A stretch of DNA of 64,000 nucleotides from Vulcanimicrobium winogradskyi (GTDB lineage: Bacteria; Vulcanimicrobiota; Vulcanimicrobiia; Vulcanimicrobiales; Vulcanimicrobiaceae): NCBI GenBank assembly GCA_003134965.1, contig PLDA01000004.1:434001-498000 (forward strand), written 5' to 3'. Each line of letters starts with the position of its first letter. The stretch's first letter is position 1. The notes under the pieces are model-generated. The model was not told the DNA's origin and did not search any database. It saw nothing but the letters and a program-made list of their open reading frames with translations. The position numbers and the translations under genes are program-made. This document shows positions 9,772 through 17,563 of this stretch, one piece after another.

Positions 9772-10455
9772 GTGATGCGTAAATACGCCGCGGCGCTCGC
9801 GGCCGCAGCCCTGATCCTGACGACGGCAACGCCGCAGATAGTGCGCGCCGCGCCGGCGATAACGAACGGGTCGGCGCAGTTGAACTACAAGATCCTGCCG
9901 ACCGTCAAGGCGCAGGTGATCCCCAACTACCTCAGCGGATTCGGACCGACCGGCGGTCTCGGCAGCGGCTCGACGCCGACGCCGGGTCCGAGCGCGGTGC
10001 TCAACGGCGGGACCGTCGATTTCGGCAACGTCGTCGTCGGCTATCAGTACCTCTACAAGTACGCCGCACAGGTCAAGGTGCAGACCAACGACTCCGCCGG
10101 GTTCGTCGTCTACGGCGAAGGCGCGACCGATCTCAACGGGAGCAACCCGGTTCCGTTGCCGGCGACGTATCCGATCTTCTCGACGCTGTTCTGGCTCCCG
10201 TCGAGCGCAACGAACTCGCCGTTCTCGCCCGCCACCTCGTTCAACAAGACCAACGGCAACCCGATCGGCCTCAACGGCGTGAACGGGATCGACTACTCGG
10301 GGGTCGGCGGCGTACCGCAGGCGATGTCGGCCGTGTGGAGCAGCCCTATCGCGGGCAACCTCGTGCAGGGCTTCGACTACGAGCTGCGGCTGTCGGGCAC
10401 GATTCCGCCCAGCCAGTTCAACGTCTACATCGTCTACACGGTGATCGGAAATTGA
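9772..10455 (+). CDS. Secreted subunit-like protein, paralogue of the 3842 protein
   Basis: A 227-residue exported protein; starts GTG-ATG at 9772/9775 with GGAG upstream, only 12 bases after the giant gene. The signal peptide ends near VRAAPA. The mature N-terminus NGSAQLNYKILPTVKAQVI matches the paralogous motif of the first subunit, and the C-terminus ends in a strand (FNVYIVYTVIGN) like TYTLIAN of the giant protein. The middle contains the beta-rich, Asn/Gly-rich pattern of fibre subunits. Its stop overlaps the next start (TTGA), showing translational coupling. A minor subunit or tip protein of the same surface structure is inferred. Confidence 0.55.
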   Translation: MMRKYAAALAAAALILTTATPQIVRAAPAITNGSAQLNYKILPTVKAQVIPNYLSGFGPTGGLGSGSTPTPGPSAVLNGGTVDFGNVVVGYQYLYKYAAQVKVQTNDSAGFVVYGEGATDLNGSNPVPLPATYPIFSTLFWLPSSATNSPFSPATSFNKTNGNPIGLNGVNGIDYSGVGGVPQAMSAVWSSPIAGNLVQGFDYELRLSGTIPPSQFNVYIVYTVIGN

Positions 10456-11180
10456 GATACCGCAATCTGTTCGGGCTGCTCGCACTCGCGGCGCTCGCTA
10501 TCCTGACGGTCGTCTCGCAAGCCGACGCCCTCACCGGCCTCAAGACGTTCAAGGAAGTCGTCATCAGCATCCAGGTGACGCCGAGCCCGGCACCGGTCGG
10601 CTGGCTCGCGCCGAAGAAGGCGACGCTCCCCGACCCGTTCGCGCAGAACGTGCAGATCGCGTCGTCGGGCAGTGCGTGGGACGTCGCGCCCGGCGCGCCG
10701 GTGATGATCGCGCAGAGCTCGGCGCAGCCGACGCCGGTCCCGGTCCAGTTCGTCGCGAAGCCCGATCCGAATGCGGCCTTTCTGCGCGTGATCCCGCACC
10801 CGCCGGCCGCCGGTTTCTACAGCCTCCCGTACGGGACGACCGTCCTCCCGTGCGCCTTCGAGATCTTCACCTACTACACGAACAGCTACAAGCTGCAAGA
10901 CTGGGGCTACAACACCACCAAGAACGGCGGCGCGAATTCAGGGACCTTTCCGATCGAGAACTACCCGACCGTCAGCTTCATGTCATGGGCGGTGCCGGAC
11001 TTCTCGCCGACCTTCACGCCGTACTGGAATCAGGGACCGGGCGGTGAGACGACGTGGGTCGGCGCGGTGAAGCAGTCGCAGCAGCACTGCATCGACCTGA
11101 CCGTCGTCGTCCCGAACGCGCAGCCGGCCGGTTCGTTCACCGCGACGATTCAGTACAACCTGTACGTCACGCTGCCCTGA
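10452..11180 (+). CDS. Secreted protein of the usher-like array, terminal gene
   Basis: A 242-residue protein starting at TTG 10452, which overlaps the preceding stop (TTGA). This start gives a good signal peptide (MRYRNLFGLLALAALAILTV, cleavage near ADA). The mature part holds a Pro-rich stretch (~residues 43-100), then a domain with two cysteines (VLPCAFEIFTYYTN and QQHCIDLTVVV). It ends in the strand TIQYNLYVTLP, similar to the ends of the other cargo proteins. No known family recognised. Gene order and coupling tie it to the array; a tip or anchoring subunit is possible. Confidence 0.55.
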   Translation: MRYRNLFGLLALAALAILTVVSQADALTGLKTFKEVVISIQVTPSPAPVGWLAPKKATLPDPFAQNVQIASSGSAWDVAPGAPVMIAQSSAQPTPVPVQFVAKPDPNAAFLRVIPHPPAAGFYSLPYGTTVLPCAFEIFTYYTNSYKLQDWGYNTTKNGGANSGTFPIENYPTVSFMSWAVPDFSPTFTPYWNQGPGGETTWVGAVKQSQQHCIDLTVVVPNAQPAGSFTATIQYNLYVTLP

Positions 11181-11183
11181 CGC

Positions 11184-11657
11184 TCAGTCGTCGCGCCGGA
11201 CCGCGGCCAGCACCAGCGCGGCGAAGACGAACACCACGACCGCGCCGTAGACCTGCGTCGAGCGCTGGTGCAGCGCCCGGTAGTCCTCGCTGCGCACGTC
11301 GGTCGTCGCCGTCATCGCGGGGACGATCGTGCGCTGCTGGTAGGTGACCAGGCCCAGCGCCAACGCGAGCAGGACGGCGCGCCCGAAGTCCCACGTGCGG
11401 TCGCCGGCGGAGGCCGATCGCAGCAGCACGACGGCGATCGCGATCCCGCCGAGGACGTATCCCCAGATGGTGAGGCTGCCGAGCGTTTGAGCGGTCAGCG
11501 CGGCGAACCGCCCGATGTCGAGCGGTGCGACGATGCGGAAGGCGAGCGGCGCCGAGATGAACGCGAAGCCGACGAGCGCGCCGAGCCACACGCCGAGCGC
11601 CGGGATCTCGATCGCCGCGAGGACGCGGTCGCGTTGCCCGGAAGGAGGTTTCCTCAT
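11184..11657 (-). CDS. DUF4149-type integral membrane protein
   Basis: A 157-residue protein with four hydrophobic segments. The first is ALGVWLGALVGFAFISAPLA; the last is QVYGAVVVFVFAALVLAAV. This layout and the conserved W-G-x-x-x-G-F start match DUF4149/TMEM205-like proteins, whose function is not established. The start is set at ATG 11657, which has a GGAAAGGGG site upstream; the longer frame would run into the divergent gene. It faces the IMPase gene across a 28-bp gap, so the two promoters overlap the opposing leaders. Confidence 0.6.
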   Translation of the reverse strand: MRKPPSGQRDRVLAAIEIPALGVWLGALVGFAFISAPLAFRIVAPLDIGRFAALTAQTLGSLTIWGYVLGGIAIAVVLLRSASAGDRTWDFGRAVLLALALGLVTYQQRTIVPAMTATTDVRSEDYRALHQRSTQVYGAVVVFVFAALVLAAVRRDD

Positions 11658-11685
11658 TACGCGCCCCTTTCCGAGGAGAACTCCG

Positions 11686-12462
11686 TTGGACCCGCTCGCT
11701 TTCATCACGGCGCTTGCGCAGGACGCGGGCGCGCTCTTGTGCGAGCGGCTCGACGATCCGCGCGATGTCGCGGAGAAGCGCCCCCACGATCTCGTGACCG
11801 ATGCCGACCGCGCGAGCGAGGCGCTGATCGTGCGGCGCGTCCGCGAGGCCTTTCCGAACGCCGCGATCCTCGGCGAGGAGAGCGGGGTGCACGCGGGCCG
11901 TAGCGATGAGCGCTTCGTCGTGGACCCGCTCGACGGAACGACGAACTACGCGCACCGCTACCCGCTGTTCTGCGTCTCGATCGCGTACGAGCGGGCCGGC
12001 GTCGTCGAGGCCGGCGCGATCTACGCGCCGATGCTGCGCGAGCTCTTCACTGCGCGGCGCGGGGGCGGTGCGACGCGCAACGGCGCGCCGATCCGCGTCT
12101 CGCCGGTGGAGCGCGTCGCGGATGCGATGGTCTGCACGGGGTTCAACCCGGCTCGCTATTCGCGAAACGGACCGTATTTCGCGCACCTCTCCGACCGGGC
12201 TCAGGCGGTGCGCCGCGACGGCAGCGCGGCGCTCGACCTCGCCTTCATCGCGGCCGGCGTCTACGACGCGTTCTGGGAGTGGGACCTCGGCGCGTGGGAC
12301 GTCGCGGCGGGCGCGCTGCTGATCGAAGAAGCCGGCGGACGCGCCGGTGCGATCGAAGGCGGTGCACTCGACATCGCGGCCGGTTCGATCCTCGCATCGA
12401 ACGGACGCATCCACACCGAAATGGAGCAGCTACTGGGAGAGGTCAGTCGCGACGCCCGTTAG
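11686..12462 (+). CDS. suhB: Inositol monophosphatase family protein
   Basis: A 258-residue Mg-dependent phosphatase of the IMPase superfamily, expected to hydrolyse inositol-1-phosphate or similar sugar phosphates in the cytosol. Family signatures are present: DLVTDADRASE, ILGEESG (metal-binding Glu), VDPLDGTTNYAHRYP (metal-binding DPLDGT) and WDLGAWDVAAGALLIEEAGG (C-terminal metal site). The start is placed at TTG 11686 with GAGGAG eight bases upstream; further upstream codons read as random Arg/Ser-rich sequence. The gene symbol is by family only, and substrate specificity cannot be read from the sequence. Confidence 0.85.
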   Translation: MDPLAFITALAQDAGALLCERLDDPRDVAEKRPHDLVTDADRASEALIVRRVREAFPNAAILGEESGVHAGRSDERFVVDPLDGTTNYAHRYPLFCVSIAYERAGVVEAGAIYAPMLRELFTARRGGGATRNGAPIRVSPVERVADAMVCTGFNPARYSRNGPYFAHLSDRAQAVRRDGSAALDLAFIAAGVYDAFWEWDLGAWDVAAGALLIEEAGGRAGAIEGGALDIAAGSILASNGRIHTEMEQLLGEVSRDAR

Positions 12463-12499
12463 TTATCCTGCGCGAACGCTTCCAAGAACCGCCGCCGCT

Positions 12500-13666
12500 T
12501 TAGCGCAGGAGCTCGTCCATCACGGAGAGGAAGCGCTCGATCTCCTCGTCGGTCGTGTAGAAGTGCGCCCCCACGCGCAGTCCGCAGCCGGGGCGGTAGT
12601 CGAGGTAGATGCGGCGCGCGATGAGTTCGTGCAGCACGCGCTCGCCGTCCGGCACGTCGATGCCGACCCAGCCGGTGCGCCGGCTCGCGTCGTGCGGCGT
12701 GCTGACGTGCCAGCCGCGTTCGAGCGCCGCGTCGGTGAGACGCGTCGTGAGCCGCACGTTGTGCGCGCGGATCGCGGGTACGCCGATCTCGCGGATGATC
12801 TCGTGCCCGGCCCGGGCGACCAGATATCCCGGGATCGTCGGCGTCCCGCTCGCCCAGCGGAGCTGGTCCTGCGCGTAGTCGATCGGCGGCGGTTCGAACG
12901 CGAACGGCTCGCGGTGCGCGAACCAGCCGGTCACCATCGGCCGAAACCTTTCACGGAGCTCCGGCCGCACGTAGATCCAGCCGCAGCCGGGGCCGCCGCA
13001 CAGCCATTTGTGCGAGCCGCCGACCGCGATGTCGATATCGAGCGCGACGACGTCGTACGGATACGTCCCGGTCGTCTGGTACGCGTCGAGCACGACCAGC
13101 GCGCCGGCCTCGCGAGCCCGCGCGACGATCGCCGGGACGTCGATCAGCACGCCGCTCTGGTAGTAGGCGTGCGAGAGCACGACGACGGCGGTGCGCTCGG
13201 TGATCGCCGAGCAGATGCGATCGGTCGGGATCGTCTTGCCGTCGTCGGTCGCGACGCGCACCGTCTTCGCGCCGGCGCGCTCCCACGCGGTCCAGACGTA
13301 CGCCAGCGAGGGAAACTGCAGCGCTTCGTACACGACCTCGTTCCGCTCGGCGCCTCGGAAGTCGAGCGATGAGGCGAGCGCCGACTGCAGCAGGCTGACG
13401 TTCGGCGCGAGCGCGACCGAGCCGGCGGGCGCGCCGACGATCGCACCGATCCCGTCGCCGATCGCGCGCATCTCGTCCAGCCAGCCGGGCCACGCGCCCT
13501 CCGGACCGCCGTCGGCCCACTGGGCGTGATAGCGCACGAGCGCGTCGCGCGCGGCGAGCGGCGGCGCGCCCATGGAATGCGAGACGAGCCACGTGCTCGC
13601 GTCGAGCCCCGCAAACCGCTTGCGGACCCCGTCCGGAATGTTGAGAGGCGTCGCCGCGGCGATCAC
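12500..13666 (-). CDS. kynU: Kynureninase-like PLP enzyme
   Basis: A 388-residue fold-type I PLP enzyme of the class-V aminotransferase/kynureninase group; kynureninase cleaves kynurenine or 3-hydroxykynurenine to anthranilates and alanine. Visible features: VVLSHAYYQSGVLIDV, VVLDAYQTTG, and GGSHKWLCGGPGCGWIYVRP carrying the Schiff-base lysine. The stretch GWFAHREPFAF resembles kynureninases. It starts at GTG 13666, overlapping the stop of the tryptophan dioxygenase gene (GTGA). That adjacency is the main argument for kynureninase over isopenicillin-N-epimerase-like enzymes. No kynurenine formamidase is seen nearby. Confidence 0.72.
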   Translation of the reverse strand: MIAAATPLNIPDGVRKRFAGLDASTWLVSHSMGAPPLAARDALVRYHAQWADGGPEGAWPGWLDEMRAIGDGIGAIVGAPAGSVALAPNVSLLQSALASSLDFRGAERNEVVYEALQFPSLAYVWTAWERAGAKTVRVATDDGKTIPTDRICSAITERTAVVVLSHAYYQSGVLIDVPAIVARAREAGALVVLDAYQTTGTYPYDVVALDIDIAVGGSHKWLCGGPGCGWIYVRPELRERFRPMVTGWFAHREPFAFEPPPIDYAQDQLRWASGTPTIPGYLVARAGHEIIREIGVPAIRAHNVRLTTRLTDAALERGWHVSTPHDASRRTGWVGIDVPDGERVLHELIARRIYLDYRPGCGLRVGAHFYTTDEEIERFLSVMDELLR

Positions 13667-14445
13667 GGGGTCGTGCTTTCGCCGAGCACGGTGCGGACCT
13701 CCCATAGCTCGGGGAAGAACTGCCGCTGCAGCGTCTTCTGCAGGTAGGATACGCCGAGCGATCCGCCGGTGCCGGGCTTCATCCCGATCATGCGCTCGAC
13801 CATCAGCACGTGGCGACCGCGCCACAGCCGGACGCGTTCGTCGAACTCGATCAGATCCTCGAGCAGCAGGTAGAGCGCGTAATGCGCCTCGTCGTTCTCG
13901 TAGATCGTGCGGAACGTTTGCACCAGCGCGTCGTGCGAGGACACGTCGAAGCCTTGCCGCGCGAGATGACCCTTGAGCGCGTCGTAGAGTGTCGGCTCGC
14001 GCAGCCGGCGCTCGAGGTTCGCGCGCTCCTGCGGCGTCACGTCGAGGTGCCGCAGCGCCTCCTCGGGCATCCGCAGGCCGCAGCGGAACTCGATCTCGCG
14101 GAACTGCGCGGATTGAAAGCCGCTAGCGGGGTTCAGCCCGGTGCGGAATTCGTTGAAGTCCTGCGGCGTCATCGTCTCGAGCACATCGACCTGCGCTGCG
14201 AGGATGTGCTGGATCGCGTGGATGCGCCGGAACGCCTTGCCGGCTTTGAGCAGATCGTCGCGCTCGAGAAAGCGGACCGCCGCGTCGAGCTCGTGCAGCG
14301 TCTGCTTGAACCACAGCTCGTACACCTGATGGATCAGGATGAAGAGCAGCTCGTCGTGGTGCGGCGGGTCGCTCAGCGGCCGCTGCAGCGAGAGCAGCTC
14401 GGGGACCCGGAGGTACGAACCGTAGGTCAGGGGTGCGGTAGCCAC
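13663..14445 (-). CDS. kynA: Tryptophan 2,3-dioxygenase
   Basis: A 260-residue haem enzyme that opens the indole ring of tryptophan to N-formylkynurenine. Family motifs are clear: LTYGSYLRVPELLSLQRPLS at the N-terminus, HHDELLFILIHQVYELWFKQ (haem-pocket His region), PQDFNEFRTGLNPASGFQS and SLGVSYLQKTL at the C-terminus. Length is close to the usual ~270-280 residues. It starts at GTG 14445 with GGAAGGGA about six bases upstream; the much longer open frame upstream is the shadow of the binding-protein gene. It is the third gene of a minus-strand operon and is coupled to kynU. Confidence 0.93.
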   Translation of the reverse strand: MATAPLTYGSYLRVPELLSLQRPLSDPPHHDELLFILIHQVYELWFKQTLHELDAAVRFLERDDLLKAGKAFRRIHAIQHILAAQVDVLETMTPQDFNEFRTGLNPASGFQSAQFREIEFRCGLRMPEEALRHLDVTPQERANLERRLREPTLYDALKGHLARQGFDVSSHDALVQTFRTIYENDEAHYALYLLLEDLIEFDERVRLWRGRHVLMVERMIGMKPGTGGSLGVSYLQKTLQRQFFPELWEVRTVLGESTTP

Positions 14446-14474
14446 GCTGGTCCCTTCCGCACCGCGGCGCGCGG

Positions 14475-16127
14475 CTACTGTTCGCGGGCTCGGTGCCACC
14501 GCCACGTCCCGGCGTTCCACAGGTGCTGGCCGCTCATCGCCGGGACGACGCCCTCGAGGCCGTCGCGATACGCGACCGCCTCCTGGTTGAAGCCGAGAAA
14601 GACCACATCGGTCTGCGCGACGAGCCGGCGCGCGATGGCGCGGTCGCCGGCAGCCTCGCGCGCCGGATCGGTCGCGCCGAGCTCGTCGCGCGCCGCGCGG
14701 TCGATGACGGGATCGCAGATGCCGCCCATGTTGTCGCCGTTGGGCGGCCGCGTGTCGCAGCGGAAGAGGTAGGAGTGATCGGCGACGTCGTTCGGCTGCC
14801 AGCCGGAAAACGCCAGATCGAAGTGTCCCGTCTGAAAGATCCCCTTTTCCGCGCGCGTCGCCCAGATCTGGTTGTAGTTGTACGAGCGCAGCTCGACCGG
14901 CACGCCGAGCTTGCGGAGATCTTGCTGGACGAACAGGCCGAATCGTCCGGTCGTCTTGGACTCGGTCGTCGCGACGAAGTCGAGCGCCAGCGCCTTGCCG
15001 TTCTTGCGCCGCGTCCCGTCGGGCGAGCGGAGCCATCCGGCGGCGTCGAGCAGACGCGCGGCCGCAGCGGGGTCGTAGCGCGGCTGGACGAGCGCGGCGT
15101 CGTAGGCGAACTGGCCGGGAAGACGGTCGCTCTCGCCGTTCGCCCACAGCTCGCCGTTGAGGTCGCGCATGATCCGCGTGCGATCGATCCCCAGCGCGAG
15201 CGCGCGGCGCACGCGCGCGTCGTCGAGCGGCGGATGCGCCAGATTGAACATGACGAAGTCGAACTCGTTGTGCGGCTGCATCACGACGTGCGCGTCGCGG
15301 CGCGTCCGGAGCGCATCCAGAAACTCGCGTCCGAGCTGAACCCGCCCGATCACGAAGTCCAGGCTGCCGCCCTTCCAGAGCGTCGCAACGGTGTTGGGGT
15401 CGGGGACGATCGCGATCTCGATGCGCGGGATCGCGGGTGCGCCGCGAAAGTAGTCGCGGTTCGCCGAGAGCACGATCCGCGAACCGCGCTCCCACGACGC
15501 GAACCTGTACGGTCCGAGCCCCACCGGTGCGGCGCTGTACGGATCGCGGTTGAGCTCGGGTTTGCCCTGCAGCAGGTGCGCCGGGAGGAGCGGGTACGGA
15601 TCGTTTGCCGCCATCGTGAAGCACGAAGGGACGAACGGCGAGAACGGCCGCGTCAACTGCACCTGGACGGTGTACCGGTCGAGTGCGCGCACGCTGCGCA
15701 CGTGGTCGAAGCCGGTACGGTCGGGTACGGCATTGCGCGGGTTCATCGCCGCCGAGAACGAGAACAGGACGTCGCGCGCGTCGAAGGGCGCGCCGTCATG
15801 CCAGCGCGCGTCGCGGCGCAGGTGGTACGTCACCGTGCGCCCGTCGCGCGCGATCCCGCCGTTCGCGACGGTCGGCACGACCAGGGCGAGATCGGGGACG
15901 AGCCGGCCCCGACCGTCGTCGCGCATCAGGTAGCCGTGGATCAGCGGCGCGAGATAGCTGACCTGTGCGTTGTCGACCACGAGCGGGTTGAGTCCGGGCG
16001 GATCGGTTCCGATCACCATTCGCACGACGTCCCGTGAAGGAGCGCCGGCCGCGTGCGTGCATGCAACGCAGGCGAGGAGCAGCGCCGCGATCGGCGCGCG
16101 CAGACCGCGAAGCGGAGGGAATCTCAA
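14475..16127 (-). CDS. Peptide/nickel-type ABC transporter substrate-binding lipoprotein (SBP family 5)
   Basis: A 550-residue exported lipoprotein (lipobox LLAC, Cys20) of the DppA/OppA family, which binds peptides or other solutes outside the inner membrane. Signatures: IGTDPPGLNPLVVDNAQVSY, RDARWHDGAPFDARDVLFSF, VGLGPYRF, VRRALALGIDR and YDPAAAARLLDAAGW. It starts at TTG 16127, six bases after the stop of the preceding small gene. No permease or ATPase genes follow; instead tryptophan-degradation genes do. A ligand related to tryptophan uptake is possible but only inferred from context. Confidence 0.88.
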   Translation of the reverse strand: MRFPPLRGLRAPIAALLLACVACTHAAGAPSRDVVRMVIGTDPPGLNPLVVDNAQVSYLAPLIHGYLMRDDGRGRLVPDLALVVPTVANGGIARDGRTVTYHLRRDARWHDGAPFDARDVLFSFSAAMNPRNAVPDRTGFDHVRSVRALDRYTVQVQLTRPFSPFVPSCFTMAANDPYPLLPAHLLQGKPELNRDPYSAAPVGLGPYRFASWERGSRIVLSANRDYFRGAPAIPRIEIAIVPDPNTVATLWKGGSLDFVIGRVQLGREFLDALRTRRDAHVVMQPHNEFDFVMFNLAHPPLDDARVRRALALGIDRTRIMRDLNGELWANGESDRLPGQFAYDAALVQPRYDPAAAARLLDAAGWLRSPDGTRRKNGKALALDFVATTESKTTGRFGLFVQQDLRKLGVPVELRSYNYNQIWATRAEKGIFQTGHFDLAFSGWQPNDVADHSYLFRCDTRPPNGDNMGGICDPVIDRAARDELGATDPAREAAGDRAIARRLVAQTDVVFLGFNQEAVAYRDGLEGVVPAMSGQHLWNAGTWRWHRAREQ

Positions 16128-16133
16128 GCCGGA

Positions 16134-16460
16134 TCAGATGTCGACGCGGGCGTCGGAACTCCCTGGATCGACGCGCTGCCACGCCGTGTAGCGGCCGTCG
16201 TTCGAGCCGGGTGCCACCTCGCGGCGCCACCAGGCGGGGGTGCCGGTCGTGTCGACCTCCCACAGCTCGCCCTTCGCGATCTTCTGCGTTCCGTACAGCG
16301 TCGCGCCTTCGAGCGTCGTGCCGACCCGAACTTCGACGTTGACGGCACGGTCGAACGAGACGTTGCGGAAGCGGATCAGCCCTTCAGCGAACGCCGGCCG
16401 GGCGAACGCGCAAAAAGCAGCGGTCGCGGCGAGTGCGGAACAAACCTGACTGCGCGTCAC
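16134..16460 (-). CDS. Small exported protein of unknown function
   Basis: A 108-residue protein with a signal peptide (SQVCSALAATAAFCAFARPA) and a short beta-rich mature domain ending WRREVAPGSNDGRYTAWQRV. It starts at GTG 16460 behind GGGGGAGG. It heads the minus-strand operon of binding lipoprotein, kynA and kynU, ending seven bases before the lipoprotein start. No family recognised. Co-transcription suggests a periplasmic role, otherwise unknown. Confidence 0.6.
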   Translation of the reverse strand: MTRSQVCSALAATAAFCAFARPAFAEGLIRFRNVSFDRAVNVEVRVGTTLEGATLYGTQKIAKGELWEVDTTGTPAWWRREVAPGSNDGRYTAWQRVDPGSSDARVDI

Positions 16461-16535
16461 GGGCGCCTCCCCCGGCGTGAGCCGGTATACGAAAGCATAC
16501 CCCGCGACCTGAGAACGCTCTGAGAGCGGCGCCGC

Positions 16536-16565
16536 TTGCGCCGCAAAACGTCGAAGGCGTATGCT
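16536..16565 (+). promoter_or_regulatory. Possible sigma-70-type promoter
   Basis: TTGCGC at 16536-16541, an 18-base spacer and TATGCT at 16560-16565 stand about 60 bp upstream of the small exported gene starting at 16629. The -10 element is a good match, the -35 moderate. It lies in the divergent gap between that gene and the minus-strand operon. Confidence 0.4.
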
Positions 16566-16628
16566 GGGAACCCGGCGGGCGGCAACCCGCTCGGCACAGC
16601 GGTTCATCCAACCTACGGAGGTACGAAG

Positions 16629-17066
16629 ATGTCGATCCGCTTCATCGGTGCGTCGGTCACGGCGCTCGCCCTCATCGCCGGCTTCGCGCTGGGACGCGCG
16701 ACCGGACCACAGATCGCGTCGGCGCAAGTGCCGTCGCTCAGCCACTTCATGTGCTACCAGACGACGTTTGCGACGCATGCCGCCGCGGCCGCGCAAGTCA
16801 GCGATCAGTTCGGATCGACGGCGCGGAAGTTCTTCCAGGCCGACATGTTCTGTGCGCCGGCGAAGAAGATGCCGCTCGGGTTCAAGCCGCGGCAGATTCC
16901 CGCCAACGCGAATCACCTGACGTGCTATCACACCGAAGGTGCGCCGATCGCGCAGTCGCGCAAGATCATGAACCAGCTCGAGACGACCGCGTTCAAAGGG
17001 CTGACCCCGCGGTACTTCTGCCTGCCGACGTTCAAACAGGAGATGCCGCCGGGCGCGGCCGGCTGA
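16629..17066 (+). CDS. Exported Cys-rich protein with two H-x-x-CY repeats
   Basis: A 145-residue protein with an N-terminal hydrophobic segment (FIGASVTALALIAGFALG), ATG 16629 preceded by ACGGAGGTA. The mature part holds two related units: LSHFMCYQT followed by VSDQFGSTARKFFQADMFCAP, then ANHLTCYHTEG followed by TPRYFCLPTF. Each has a CY near its start and a Cys-Pro near its end, suggesting two disulphide-closed modules. The H-x-x-CY start followed by V-x-DQFG resembles DUF7450-type secreted domains; that link is from memory of the pattern and not certain. Confidence 0.6.
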   Translation: MSIRFIGASVTALALIAGFALGRATGPQIASAQVPSLSHFMCYQTTFATHAAAAAQVSDQFGSTARKFFQADMFCAPAKKMPLGFKPRQIPANANHLTCYHTEGAPIAQSRKIMNQLETTAFKGLTPRYFCLPTFKQEMPPGAAG

Positions 17067-17158
17067 GCGGCGCCGCGGGCGCAGCACGCGAACCGCTCCG
17101 CGCATCGATCGAGCAGGTCCGGTACCCGCGAACGGTTGAACTCGGGTCTCGGCCGGCC

Positions 17159-17245
17159 GGAGAGATGGCGGAGCGGTTGAACGCGGCGGTCTTGAAAACC
17201 GCTGGCCCTTGACGGGGCTCGTGGGTTCGAATCCCACTCTCTCCT
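17159..17245 (+). tRNA. tRNA-Ser (anticodon TGA)
   Basis: A class-II tRNA folds from GGAGAGA (17159) to TCTCTCC (17238-17244). The anticodon stem-loop is GCGGT-CTTGAAA-ACCGC with anticodon TGA at 17193-17195. A long variable arm (GGCCCTTGACGGGGCTC region) and the T-arm GTGGG-TTCGAAT-CCCAC complete it. It reads UCA and other UCN codons. CCA is not encoded. The discriminator base reads T rather than the usual bacterial serine G. A small hairpin (GCGGC-GTTTT-GCCGC) follows at 17249-17263. Confidence 0.95.
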
Positions 17246-17281
17246 CACGCGGCGTTTTGCCGCACAACTGAGGTGAACGAT

Positions 17282-17563
17282 ATGGAGACGCTCCGTTTGA
17301 TCCGCAACGTGTTGCTGCGGAGTTTCGCGATCGGGGTCGGCTTCGCGCTCCTGATGCTGATCGGGATGCTGGTGGCTTGGCCGGTCTGGTCCGGGATCGC
17401 GATGAGCTGGTTTCACACCGATGAGGCGACCCTGAGCAGTGCCGCACTGCGGCTGTTCATCGAGATCAGATTCTATCTGGTGTTCGTGCTGCTGACGCCG
17501 GGCTTGGCGATCCACTGGACCATTCGCAGCGAACTCGCGCGCAGGACATCGCCGCCTGCGTGA
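17282..17563 (+). CDS. Small membrane protein, unknown
   Basis: A 93-residue protein with two hydrophobic segments (SFAIGVGFALLMLIGMLVAW and RFYLVFVLLTPGLAIHW). It starts at ATG 17282 with GAGGTGA eight bases upstream; GTG 17273 is possible but sits inside that site. Its stop overlaps the start of the epimerase gene (GTGA), so the two are coupled. No family recognised. Confidence 0.6.
   Translation: METLRLIRNVLLRSFAIGVGFALLMLIGMLVAWPVWSGIAMSWFHTDEATLSSAALRLFIEIRFYLVFVLLTPGLAIHWTIRSELARRTSPPA

Noticed and set aside
8464..10485. 673-codon open frame on the minus strand
   Set aside because: It mirrors the giant Ig-like gene; the translation is Arg/Asp-rich without any family motif, as expected for antisense frames in GC-rich DNA.
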